DNA of 64,000 nt, taken from assembly GCA_963205295.1 (NCBI GenBank), contig CAUJIY010000013.1, positions 1 to 64,000 of the forward strand. The letters are read 5' to 3'. The stretch comes from Pseudomonadota bacterium. Its GTDB lineage: Bacteria > Pseudomonadota > Gammaproteobacteria > Steroidobacterales > GCA-2729495. Each line of letters begins with the position of its first letter. The stretch's first letter is position 1. Position numbers and translations under genes: made by a program. Below, one piece after another: positions 9,854-20,116 of the stretch. The notes under the pieces are model-generated. The model saw only the letters and a list, made by a program, of their open reading frames with translations, was not told the DNA's origin and ran no database searches.

Positions 9854-11772
9854 ATAACAACGCGGCCGCGGCTCGCGACCTCGGCCTGCAGGCCCTGCAG
9901 CAGCGTGTCGAGAGACAGCGTGCCGAGATCCTTGCCGGTTCGCGTGCGCACGGCCACGGACTGTGATGCGGCTTCCCGGTCGCCTACGACGAGGAGATAG
10001 GGAACCCGCTGTAACGTGTGCTCGCGGATTTTAAAGCCGATCTTTTCGTTTCTCAAGTCCGTTTCGGCGCGAAAGCCCTGATTTTGCAGCGATTCCTCGA
10101 CCTGCCGGGCAAATGCAGCCTGGCGGTCGGTGATATTGAGGACGGCGGCCTGCACCGGCGCCAGCCACAGCGGCAGGCGTCCGGCATGGTGCTCGAGCAG
10201 GATCCCGCAGAAACGCTCGAGCGAGCCGAACATGGCGCGGTGGAGCATGACCGGCACACGCCGCTGGCTGTCGTCGCCGACGAAGCTCGCCCCGAGCCGG
10301 CCCGGCAGGTTGAAGTCGACCTGCAGGGTGCCGCACTGCCAGTCCCGGCCGATCGCATCGCGCAGGACGAACTCGAGTTTCGGGCCGTAGAAGGCGCCCT
10401 CCCCCGGGTTGTAGCCGGGTTCGAGACCCGCGGCCTCGGCCGCCGCCTTCAGCGCCGCCTCGGCCCGGTCCCAGATCGCGTCGTCGCCGACGCGCTGCGC
10501 CGGCCGGTCGGAGAACTTGATGCGGATGTCGTCGAAGCCGAAATCGCGGTAGATCGACAGGATCAGGCTGGTCACCGCCACCGATTCGGCCGTGATCTGC
10601 TCCTCGGTGCAGAAGATGTGCGCGTCGTCCTGGGTGAAGGCACGCACGCGCATCAGCCCGTGCAGCGCGCCGGAAGGCTCGTAGCGGTGCACCTTGCCGA
10701 ACTCGCACAGCCGCAACGGCAGGTCGCGGTAACTTTTCAGGCCCTGGTTGAACACCTGGATGTGGCCCGGGCAGTTCATGGGCTTGATGGCGTAGACGCG
10801 CTCGTCGGGCGTCTGCGTCATGAACATGTTCTCGCCGAACTTCTCGACGTGGCCCGACTGCACCCAGAGCGTACGGTCCATGATCTCCGGCGTGTTGACT
10901 TCCTGGTAGCCGGCCGCCTGCTGGCGCTCGCGCATGTAGCCGATGAGTTCCTGGAACAGCGTCCAGCCCTTCGGATGCCAGAACACGGCGCCCGGCGCCT
11001 CCTCCTGGAAGTGGAAGAGATCGAGCTCGCGGCCGATGCGGCGGTGATCGCGCTTCTCGGCCTCCTCCAGCCGGTGCAGGTATGCGGCCAGCGCTTTCTC
11101 GTCCGGCCAGGCGGTGCCGTAGATCCGCTGCAGCATCTCGTTGCGCGAATCCCCGCGCCAGTAGGCGCCGGCGACCTTGGTAAGCTTGAAGGCCTTGAGC
11201 TTGCCGGTGGCCGGCACGTGCGGGCCGCGGCACAGGTCGAACCAGTCGCCCTGGCCGTAGAGGCCGATGTCCTCGCCGGCCGGGATGCCCGCGATGATCT
11301 CGGCCTTGTACTTCTCGCCGAGCCCGCGGAACAGCGCCACCGCCTCGTCGCGTGGCAGCACCCGGCGCGACACGGCGAGGTTCGCCTGCGCCAGTTCCTT
11401 CATGCGCGCCTCGATGGCGGCGATGTCCTCCGGCGTGAACGGCCGCTCGAAGGCGAAGTCGTAATAGAAGCCGTCCTCGATCACCGGGCCGATGGTCACC
11501 TGCGCCGCCGGAAACAGGCTCTTCACCGCCTGCGCCAGCAGGTGCGCGGTGGAATGGCGGATGACCTCGAGCCCGTCGGGATCCTTGTCGGTGACGATGG
11601 CGACAGCCGCGTCGCGCTCGAGGCGATACGAGGTATCCACCAGCCGCCCGTCCACGCGCCCGGCGAGTGCGGCGCGCGCAAGGCCCGGCCCGATGGCCGC
11701 GGCCACCTCAGCGACCGTGACGGGCTGATCGAAGGAACGGCGCTGGCCGTCCGGCAAGGTGATGACTGGCAT
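9844..11772 (-). CDS. thrS: Threonyl-tRNA synthetase
   Basis: A 642-residue class II synthetase, the same length as E. coli ThrS. Residues 1-60 are the TGS domain ([19 protein letters not shown]). The editing domain begins at [11 protein letters not shown], with its HxxxH. The catalytic core includes [10 protein letters not shown], whose Cys is one zinc ligand, and motif 2 [14 protein letters not shown]. The C-terminal anticodon-binding domain ends GRVVMEG. An upstream in-frame ATG (11796) would add eight non-conserved residues. The stop codon lies three bases before the infC start. Confidence 0.97.
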   Translation of the reverse strand: MPVITLPDGQRRSFDQPVTVAEVAAAIGPGLARAALAGRVDGRLVDTSYRLERDAAVAIVTDKDPDGLEVIRHSTAHLLAQAVKSLFPAAQVTIGPVIEDGFYYDFAFERPFTPEDIAAIEARMKELAQANLAVSRRVLPRDEAVALFRGLGEKYKAEIIAGIPAGEDIGLYGQGDWFDLCRGPHVPATGKLKAFKLTKVAGAYWRGDSRNEMLQRIYGTAWPDEKALAAYLHRLEEAEKRDHRRIGRELDLFHFQEEAPGAVFWHPKGWTLFQELIGYMRERQQAAGYQEVNTPEIMDRTLWVQSGHVEKFGENMFMTQTPDERVYAIKPMNCPGHIQVFNQGLKSYRDLPLRLCEFGKVHRYEPSGALHGLMRVRAFTQDDAHIFCTEEQITAESVAVTSLILSIYRDFGFDDIRIKFSDRPAQRVGDDAIWDRAEAALKAAAEAAGLEPGYNPGEGAFYGPKLEFVLRDAIGRDWQCGTLQVDFNLPGRLGASFVGDDSQRRVPVMLHRAMFGSLERFCGILLEHHAGRLPLWLAPVQAAVLNITDRQAAFARQVEESLQNQGFRAETDLRNEKIGFKIREHTLQRVPYLLVVGDREAASQSVAVRTRTGKDLGTLSLDTLLQGLQAEVASRGRVVMEG

Positions 11773-11794
11773 CGATGATTCCCGCGGGATTGGC

Positions 11795-11832
11795 AAAACC
11801 GGCCGCTCGGGCCGGTCCGGCCGCGGATTCTA
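11795..11832 (-). promoter_or_regulatory. thrS leader: hairpin with T4 and a -10-like box
   Basis: On the minus strand TAGAAT (11832-11827) is a five-of-six match to TATAAT but has no convincing -35 partner. About 12 bases later a hairpin CCGGCC-CGAGC-GGCCGG (11815-11799) is followed by TTTT (11798-11795). It could terminate read-through from tRNA-Val/uvrB or be the 5' stem of the thrS leader. I see no tRNA-Thr mimic like the E. coli thrS operator. Confidence 0.4.
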
Positions 11833-11873
11833 GCAGAGGAGCGCCGCGCAGCCGGTCCCGGCCGGCCGGAAAC

Positions 11874-11949
11874 TGGTAGGCGCGAGTGGAATCGAACCAC
11901 CGACCCCTTGCATGTCAAGCAAGTGCTCTAACCGCTGAGCTACGCGCCT
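11874..11949 (-). tRNA. tRNA-Val (anticodon GAC)
   Basis: A 76-nt cloverleaf with encoded CCA. The acceptor AGGCGCG pairs with CGCGCCT. The anticodon stem CTTGC/GCAAG encloses TTGACAT, giving anticodon GAC (codon GTC). The T arm is GGTGG-TTCGATT-CCACT. It lies between uvrB (77 bases upstream) and thrS on the same strand. Confidence 0.97.
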
Positions 11950-12026
11950 TCGGAAGCGACCCCGGCGGCCAGGCTGGCCGGCGGGGGCACAACGATACCG
12001 AATCGGGCGCCGCCGCCGCAAGGCAC

Positions 12027-14048
<2,022 letters not shown>

Positions 14049-14128
14049 CAGCGTCCTTGGTCGCGGCGGCCTGATCCCTTACCATGTGCCGCCGCATCGC
14101 CGCCGCATCGCCCGCGAGGACAGCGCCC

Positions 14129-15310
14129 GTGAGCGTAACAGTTTCGCAACGCCTGCAACGCGTCAAGCCGTCGCCCACCATGGCCATGAGCGCGTTGGCT
14201 ACCGAGCTGCGCGCGCAGGGCCGGCCCGTGATCGACCTCGCCGCCGGCGAACCGGACTTCGACACGCCCGGGCACATCAAGGCCGCCGCCATCGAGGCGA
14301 TCCGCACCGGGCAGACGAAGTACACGCCGGTCGAAGGCACCGCCGCGCTGAAGCGGGCGGTCATCGACAAGTTCCGCCGGGAGAATGAGCTCGCGTACGA
14401 GCCCGACCAGGTGATGGTCACGAGCGGCGCCAAGCAGGCCTGCTACGCCGTCGTCACCGCGGTGCTCGACCCGGGCGACGAGGCCATCGTGCCGGCACCT
14501 TATTGGGTCTCCTACCCCGACATGATCAAGCTCGCCGACGCCGAGCCGGTGATCGTCGCCGCCATGCTCGAGGACGGCTTCAAGATCACCCCGCGCGCCC
14601 TGCGTGCGGCGATCACGCCACGCACGCGGCTGCTGTTCCTGAACAGCCCGTCGAACCCGACCGGTGCGGTCTACACCCGCGCCGAGCTGCAGGCCCTCGG
14701 CGCCGTGCTGCAGGATTTCCCCGCGATCATCATTGTCGCCGACGACATCTACGAGCACATCTACTGGGGAGCCGGGCCGTACACCAGCTTCGCTGCCGCC
14801 TGCCCGGCGCTGCACGAGCGCACGGTCACCATCAACGGCGTCTCCAAGTGCTACGCCATGACGGGCTGGCGCATCGGCTACGCCGGCGGGCCGAAGGCGA
14901 TCATCGGGGCCATGAAGAAGCTGCAGGGTCAGAGCACCTCAAACCCCTGCACCATCTCCCAGGCCGCGAGCCTCGCCGCCCTCGACGGCGACCAGTCCTG
15001 CGTGCGCGAGATGTGCCGCGCCTTCCGCGAACGGCACGACTACATCGTCGCGGCGCTCGATGCGATTCCCGGCCTGCGCTGCATCCGGACCGACGGCGCC
15101 TTTTACGCCTTCCCGAACGTCACCGGTGCAATACGCAGCCACGGACTCGCCGACGACAGCGCACTCGCCGAGCTGCTGCTGCGCCAGGCCGAGGTCGCCG
15201 TCGTGCCCGGCTCCGCCTTCGGCGCCCCCGGCCATCTGCGCCTGTCCTTCGCCTGCAGCATCGCCACACTCGAGGAAGCCGTGGCCCGGATCCGGCGCGT
15301 GCTCGGCTGA
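14129..15310 (+). CDS. PLP-dependent aspartate-type aminotransferase (class I)
   Basis: A 393-residue fold-type I aminotransferase resembling the Ib aspartate aminotransferases, which transfer the amino group between aspartate (or prephenate/aromatic acids) and 2-oxoglutarate. DLAAGEPDFDTPGHIK is the N-terminal substrate loop, LNSPSNPTGAVYT is the conserved Asn/Pro region, and NGVSKCYAMTGWRIGYAGG holds the PLP lysine and its phosphate-binding Arg. The start is GTG 14129 because GAGGA lies eight bases upstream and the protein then begins VSVTVSQRLQRVKPSPTMAM, as in homologues. Substrate range cannot be read from sequence. It diverges from uvrB. Confidence 0.9.
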   Translation: MSVTVSQRLQRVKPSPTMAMSALATELRAQGRPVIDLAAGEPDFDTPGHIKAAAIEAIRTGQTKYTPVEGTAALKRAVIDKFRRENELAYEPDQVMVTSGAKQACYAVVTAVLDPGDEAIVPAPYWVSYPDMIKLADAEPVIVAAMLEDGFKITPRALRAAITPRTRLLFLNSPSNPTGAVYTRAELQALGAVLQDFPAIIIVADDIYEHIYWGAGPYTSFAAACPALHERTVTINGVSKCYAMTGWRIGYAGGPKAIIGAMKKLQGQSTSNPCTISQAASLAALDGDQSCVREMCRAFRERHDYIVAALDAIPGLRCIRTDGAFYAFPNVTGAIRSHGLADDSALAELLLRQAEVAVVPGSAFGAPGHLRLSFACSIATLEEAVARIRRVLG

Positions 15311-15332
15311 CCGCAGGACGTGCCGCCCTGCC

Positions 15333-15361
15333 TTGACTTGGCCTGCGCCTTACAACAGAAT
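15333..15361 (+). promoter_or_regulatory. Sigma-70-like promoter for tRNA-Asn
   Basis: TTGACT (15333-15338, five of six) is followed after exactly 17 bases by CAGAAT (15356-15361, four of six). Transcription would begin near 15368, about 40 bases before the mature tRNA-Asn 5' end. This is among the best promoter matches in the window. Confidence 0.65.
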
Positions 15362-15374
15362 CCCCGCGCTCATC

Positions 15375-15390
15375 AACGGCTTAAGCCGTT
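15375..15390 (+). repeat. 16-base palindrome in the pre-tRNA-Asn leader
   Basis: AACGGCTTAAGCCGTT is a perfect palindrome able to form a 6-bp stem with loop TTAA. It lies between the predicted transcription start and the tRNA-Asn gene. It may be a processing stem, a protein site, or the end of the aminotransferase transcript; no T tract follows. Confidence 0.5.
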
Positions 15391-15408
15391 CCACAAGGTC
15401 CAAGCCGC

Positions 15409-15483
15409 TCCCCGGTAGCTCAGTGGTAGAGCGATCGGCTGTTAACCGATTGGTCGCTGGTTCGAGTCCGGCCCGGGGAGCCA
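15409..15483 (+). tRNA. tRNA-Asn (anticodon GTT)
   Basis: A 75-nt cloverleaf with encoded CCA and discriminator G. The acceptor TCCCCGG pairs with CCGGGGA. The anticodon stem ATCGG/CCGAT encloses CTGTTAA, giving GTT (codons AAC/AAT). The T arm is GCTGG-TTCGAGT-CCGGC. It has its own likely promoter upstream. The 130 bases between it and the TonB receptor stop codon hold nothing I can support. Confidence 0.97.
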
Positions 15484-15616
15484 GTTCTTCGCTTGACCGA
15501 CCCGTATCCACAGCGCCGACACGCGCCGGCTGACAGCCCGCATATCACTGACGCACCGCGATGACCTATGCGGTCCACCGGCACCATCGCTGGTCGCCGG
15601 AAAACAACCTCACCCG

Positions 15617-18289
15617 CTAACGCTCCTCCCCGCCAAACCGTACCTTCGCCGTCAGGCCGAAGGTCGCCAGCCGTGGATGAGTCACGGTCAGGCGCCACGG
15701 GAAGAAATCGTCCGGTGTCGAGACGGGTGCGCCCTGCTGGTAGACGTCGGTGGTGTTGGTGAAGAACACATCGCGGTACGCCGCGATGGGGCTGTCGTCG
15801 CTGAAGACGTTGCGGCCCCACAGCTCCACCGAGTAACGGCCGGACTCGATGCCGAGCTTCATGTTCACGTAGGTGTTGGCCGGCAGGTAGCTCAGGTTGG
15901 AATTGCCTTCGAACACCTTGCCCTGGTAGGTCACGTCGGCCCGGGCGAACCAGTCCCAGCCATCGCTGAGCGGGCGCCGGTAGTCGAGGCTGCCGCTCGC
16001 CTGCCACTCGGGCTGGCGGAGCAGGGAGTTGCCGGAAATGTAGCCGGCGCGGGCCTGGCAGTCGGCTTCGTCGGCAGGAACGACCGTGCCCTGGCAGTCG
16101 CCCGGCCGGTAGCTCGGGAATGTCTCGAGGGTGCCCTGGCGGGTGCCGTTGTCCCAGGTGGCGTCGGTGTGGGAGCCGGTGAACTGCATGCTGAGGTAGT
16201 CGGTCATGGAGAGGTCGAGCACGATTTCCCAGCCGATGATCGTGGCGTTGCCCAGGTTCGCGTTGATGCTCTCGGGTTGCCTGAACGGACGGTCGTCGAT
16301 GGGACTGTTCTCATAAACCTCGGGGATGACCACGTTGTTCCAGTCGTTGTAGAACACCGACAGGTCGAGTCCCAGCCGGCCATCGGACGTGCGTCCCTTG
16401 ATGCCCAGTTCGGTGGCGATCATCTCCTCGGAATCGAAGCTCGTGATGAGGATCGCCGACTCGCCCTGCAGGTCGGCATAGTCCACGTCGAGAACGTCGA
16501 AGCCGCCGGATTTCTCGCCTCTGGAGACCGACGCATAGGTCATCCAGTTGTCGCTTACCTTCAACTTGGCGCCGAGCCGCCAGGTCAGGGCGTCCCAGGT
16601 GTCCTTGTCGCTGGCGCTGAGGAGCGGATCGACCGCGTCGAGGTCGACCTCGTTCCAGCGGTTACCCGAAGTCTCCTTCTCCTCCTCCCCGTAACGGAGC
16701 TGGGCATCGAGCGTCAGGGTCTCCGTCACATCGAAGTCTGCGGATGTGAACACCGACCAGGCGCTGACGCTCCGGTCCTGGATGTTGCGCGCCAGGGGAT
16801 CGGTATCGCCCCCCGGCTGGAACCAGGGCCGGAAGGCGGCATCGCCGATGATCACCGGAAACCCGACCACGACAGGCCCGAACTGCTCGTCCGGGAAGGG
16901 TGGCGGCGACTGGTTCGTCGACTCGACACCGCGTTCGCGCACGTCGGTATCCACGTCGTACCAATAGGCACCGACCGACCAGCGCAACGGCTGCGTCTGA
17001 TCGCTGGTGAAGCGCAATTCCTGGCTGATCTCCCGGGTTTCGTCTTCCTGGTCGATCTGCAGGAGCCCGGTGGTCAGGCGATCGAGCGACGAGGGCCCGC
17101 CCAGGCACAGGTAGGCCGGCGGATCCGGGCTGAGGATGCCGGTGTTGGTGCAGTAGACGAAAGGCTGGTCCAGCCCGAGGCTGCGGCTGCCGTCCACGAG
17201 GGCCGATTGCCTCGTTTCGGAAAAACCGGTGAGCGCGGTGACAGTTCCGCCGAGCACGTCCCAGGCGATATCCAGGTGGCCTCGGGTGAGTTCCCGGTCC
17301 TCGCCGAGGGCGCGTGCGATTTTCGGGATCGATTCATCCGCGAAAGCGTTGGCGAGCGACAGGGAGTTCGGCGTCCCGATGTCGCGCAGGATGCTGGTGT
17401 AGTCGTCCAGGCTCGGGATCTTGCCGCAGTAGTCCAGCAGCCGCGGAATGTTGAGATTCGTGTCGACACGGTTTTCGCAGGTGGCGAGATAACCTGTGGT
17501 GGCCGCCTCGTCGATCTCGTCGTTCGAGTAATAGACGGCGCCGGTGATGCTCAAGGTATCGGCCGGTGTCCAACGCAGCTTGCCCTGGAAGCTGCGGTAG
17601 CGGTAGCCGCCGACATCCTGCCCGCCCAGGGGATTGTCGTAGGAGCCATCGAACTCGTCGTACAGTACGGAGGCACGCCCGGTGAGTTGCTCCGAGAAGA
17701 TCGGTCCGGTGACCGCCACCTGGCCGCCTGCCCGACCGTCCGTGCCTCCGGTCACTTCGGCTTTCGTGCCGAATTCAGCGGCCGGCGCTTTCGTCACGTA
17801 GTTGATGGCACCGCTGAAGGCGTTGCGGCCATAGAGGGCGCTCTGGGGTCCCTTGACCACCTCGATCCGTTCGAGATCGAGCTGGGAGAAGTTCAGCCCC
17901 TCGCGACCCGAAACGTAGATGCCGTCCACGAAGATGGCCGCATTGTTCTCGCCGAAGATATCCGTGGGCGCCACGCCGCGGATCACCGGCACTGCCAGGA
18001 ACTCGCCATGGGCGTTGAAGAAGGACAGGCCGGGCGTCAGACCCGCCACGTCGTAGAGATCGCGGATGCCCGCCTCCTCGATGGTGTCGGCGCTGAAGGC
18101 CGTGATCGCCACCGGCACTTCCTGGAGGGACTCCTCGCGTTTGCGGGCAGTGACGATGATCTCCGGCGTCGCCGAACTGACCTGTGCCAGCACACTGTCG
18201 GCTGGCCATGCGATCAGCACCACCATGACGACCGCAATCGACGGCCGCAACGGTCCGACCCAATGGTACGGCATTGACTGGTTCTCCAT
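15617..18289 (-). CDS. TonB-dependent outer-membrane receptor
   Basis: An 890-residue transporter that would import a ligand through the outer membrane using TonB-ExbBD energy. A signal peptide (about residues 15-35, SIAVVMVVLIAWPADSVLAQ) precedes the TonB box region EIIVTARKREESLQEVPV. The plug runs to about residue 160 (IRGVAPTDIFGENNAAIFVD, then ALYGRNAFSGAINYVTKAP). A beta-barrel ends TFGLTAKVRFGGEER. Plug wording is that of the large receptor families of Sphingomonas/Xanthomonas-type bacteria; no N-terminal signalling domain and no ligand clue is present. ATG 18289 is preferred to 18298 because a G-rich stretch sits right against 18298 but about nine bases before 18289. No transport or regulator gene accompanies it. 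Confidence 0.92.
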   Translation of the reverse strand: MENQSMPYHWVGPLRPSIAVVMVVLIAWPADSVLAQVSSATPEIIVTARKREESLQEVPVAITAFSADTIEEAGIRDLYDVAGLTPGLSFFNAHGEFLAVPVIRGVAPTDIFGENNAAIFVDGIYVSGREGLNFSQLDLERIEVVKGPQSALYGRNAFSGAINYVTKAPAAEFGTKAEVTGGTDGRAGGQVAVTGPIFSEQLTGRASVLYDEFDGSYDNPLGGQDVGGYRYRSFQGKLRWTPADTLSITGAVYYSNDEIDEAATTGYLATCENRVDTNLNIPRLLDYCGKIPSLDDYTSILRDIGTPNSLSLANAFADESIPKIARALGEDRELTRGHLDIAWDVLGGTVTALTGFSETRQSALVDGSRSLGLDQPFVYCTNTGILSPDPPAYLCLGGPSSLDRLTTGLLQIDQEDETREISQELRFTSDQTQPLRWSVGAYWYDVDTDVRERGVESTNQSPPPFPDEQFGPVVVGFPVIIGDAAFRPWFQPGGDTDPLARNIQDRSVSAWSVFTSADFDVTETLTLDAQLRYGEEEKETSGNRWNEVDLDAVDPLLSASDKDTWDALTWRLGAKLKVSDNWMTYASVSRGEKSGGFDVLDVDYADLQGESAILITSFDSEEMIATELGIKGRTSDGRLGLDLSVFYNDWNNVVIPEVYENSPIDDRPFRQPESINANLGNATIIGWEIVLDLSMTDYLSMQFTGSHTDATWDNGTRQGTLETFPSYRPGDCQGTVVPADEADCQARAGYISGNSLLRQPEWQASGSLDYRRPLSDGWDWFARADVTYQGKVFEGNSNLSYLPANTYVNMKLGIESGRYSVELWGRNVFSDDSPIAAYRDVFFTNTTDVYQQGAPVSTPDDFFPWRLTVTHPRLATFGLTAKVRFGGEER

Positions 18290-18426
18290 GACGAGCATCC
18301 CCCCGAAATTTCGCCCCGATCGCTGCCCAGACGACCGGCCATGCAGCCGCTCGCCTGGATCACGGCCCCGATCATACCGAAATACGGGTTTTCCGAAACC
18401 TGCGCCGCCGGCGGATGCCGCTGATC

Positions 18427-18480
18427 GGGACCGCGAAGGTCCCCTCTGGCCTGACCACCGGAACGGGCCTGCTCCGTTCC
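18427..18480. repeat. Two tandem hairpins upstream of the mltF-like gene
   Basis: GGGACC-GCGAA-GGTCCC (18427-18443) and GGAACGG-GCCTGCT-CCGTTCC (18460-18480) are perfect inverted repeats 16 bases apart. They lie in the 263-base gap between the divergent TonB receptor and transglycosylase genes, just upstream of the latter's promoter. They could be regulator-binding palindromes or stems in the receptor 5' leader. Confidence 0.5.
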
Positions 18481-18491
18481 CGGTATCACAG

Positions 18492-18520
18492 TCGACAGGA
18501 ATCCGGGCCGGTCGTATAAG
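18492..18520 (+). promoter_or_regulatory. Sigma-70-like promoter for the mltF-like gene
   Basis: TCGACA (18492-18497, five of six) and TATAAG (18515-18520, five of six) are separated by 17 bases. The predicted start near 18527 gives a 5' untranslated region of about 26 bases before the ATG at 18553. Confidence 0.65.
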
Positions 18521-18552
18521 GACTCCACGTAAGGCGGCGGACGCGTCGGGCC

Positions 18553-20100
18553 ATGCATATCCTCACGCGACAACGTCCCGCTCTCATGGTGGCCGCGGCA
18601 CTGCTCGGCGCCTGCGGCAGCGGCGAACCTCCAGCGGGCACGCCACCGCCGGCCGCCATGCCCGCCGCGCCAGCGCCTGCGGCAGATGCCGGCCTGACCC
18701 CCTTCCTCGACCTCGAAACCGAGCAGTACCTGCAGCTCGCCGAGCCCTGGCACGGCGACTGGGACGCTCTGGAATCCGGCGACCGCCGCTTCATCCGGGC
18801 GCTGGTGCCTTACAGCAGGACGCTGTATTTCCTCTCGGGGGCCCAACAGCAGGGCATCGCGTTCGAGTCGCTGCGCGAGTTCGAACGGGTGCTCGCAGCG
18901 CGCACAGCCAGAGGCCGGATCCCGCCCAAGATCGTGATCGTGCCGACGCCGCGCGACCGGCTCCTGCCGGCACTGGCCGAGGGCCACGGCGATATCGCGA
19001 TCGGTGCGCTCACGGTGACGGCGGAGCGTGCCACGACCGTGGCATTCTCGATGCCGACCCTGGAAGATATCCGCGAGGTGGTCGTCACGGCCCCCGGCGA
19101 ACCACCGGTGACCCGACTGGAAGACCTCGCCGGCCGCGAGATTCACGTGCGCCGCTCGAGCAGCTACTGGGAGAGCCTCGCATCGGCCGCTGAGCGCCTG
19201 CGGGCAACGGGGCGCGAACCGCCGCAGGTCGTGGCAGCCGACGAGATGCTCGAGACCGAGGACCTCCTGCAGCTGGTGGATGCCGGTGCCCTGCCAGCCA
19301 CCGTTGCCGACGCCCACCTCGCGCGCGCCTGGAGCGGCCTGTTCGACCGCATGGTCGTCAACGATGGCATCGCGCTGCGCGAAGGCGGCACGCTCGCCTG
19401 GGCAGTGCGCAAGGACGCACCGCGCCTGCTTGGCATGGTCAACGCCTTCGTCAAAGGACACCGCGAGGGCACCCTGTTCGGGAACGTGCTCCTAAAACGC
19501 TATCTCGATCCGGCTGCCAAGCTGCGCAATCCACGCTCGAAGACCGAAGCGAAGAAATTCCGCGAGATCGTCGACTACCTGCGTCGCTATGCTGGTGAGT
19601 ACCGGTTCGACTGGCTCCTCGTCGGCGCGCAGGCCTACCAGGAGTCCCAGCTCGATCACAGCCGGCGCAGCGCTGCCGGCGCGGTGGGCGTGATGCAGGT
19701 CAAGCCCGCGACAGCGCGCGACATGGGCATCAAGGACATCCGGCCCGTGGACCGCAATATCGAGGCCGGGGTGAAGTACCTGCGCTTCATGGCAGATCGC
19801 TACTTCGCCGACGACGCCGTAGATCCGCTCAACCGCCAGCTCCTCGCTATCGCCTCGTACAACGCAGGCCCGGCCAGGATTGCGAAGCTGCGCAAGGAGG
19901 CCATCGGACGCGGCCTCGACCCGAACGTGTGGTTCGGCAACGTGGAGATCGTGGCAGCGCGACGTATCGGCCGCGAAACCGTCGACTATGTCAGCAACAT
20001 CTACAAGTACTACGTAGCCTACAAGGCGCTGGTCGCAGCCGACGCAGCACGGCAAGGGATACCACAACCGCCGGTGCAGGGCTCCGACGGGAGCGGTTGA
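18553..20100 (+). CDS. mltF: Membrane-bound lytic murein transglycosylase F-like lipoprotein
   Basis: A 515-residue lipoprotein that should cleave the MurNAc-GlcNAc bond of peptidoglycan to form 1,6-anhydro ends. The signal peptide ends in the lipobox LGAC (Cys21). Residues 60-290 form a periplasmic solute-binding (SBP_bac_3-like) domain, the regulatory domain of MltF. Residues 350-480 form an SLT domain: catalytic Glu364 in AYQESQLDH, then GAVGVMQVKPATA and ASYNAGPARI. This two-domain order is specific to MltF. A good promoter lies upstream. It faces the mechanosensitive channel gene, with only 16 bases between stop codons. Confidence 0.9.
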   Translation: MHILTRQRPALMVAAALLGACGSGEPPAGTPPPAAMPAAPAPAADAGLTPFLDLETEQYLQLAEPWHGDWDALESGDRRFIRALVPYSRTLYFLSGAQQQGIAFESLREFERVLAARTARGRIPPKIVIVPTPRDRLLPALAEGHGDIAIGALTVTAERATTVAFSMPTLEDIREVVVTAPGEPPVTRLEDLAGREIHVRRSSSYWESLASAAERLRATGREPPQVVAADEMLETEDLLQLVDAGALPATVADAHLARAWSGLFDRMVVNDGIALREGGTLAWAVRKDAPRLLGMVNAFVKGHREGTLFGNVLLKRYLDPAAKLRNPRSKTEAKKFREIVDYLRRYAGEYRFDWLLVGAQAYQESQLDHSRRSAAGAVGVMQVKPATARDMGIKDIRPVDRNIEAGVKYLRFMADRYFADDAVDPLNRQLLAIASYNAGPARIAKLRKEAIGRGLDPNVWFGNVEIVAARRIGRETVDYVSNIYKYYVAYKALVAADAARQGIPQPPVQGSDGSG

Positions 20101-20116
20101 CAGCGCGCGGACGCGG

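Noticed and set aside
11773-11873. A tRNA-Thr-like operator upstream of thrS as in E. coli
   Set aside because: I found no anticodon-arm mimic with a Thr anticodon in the leader.
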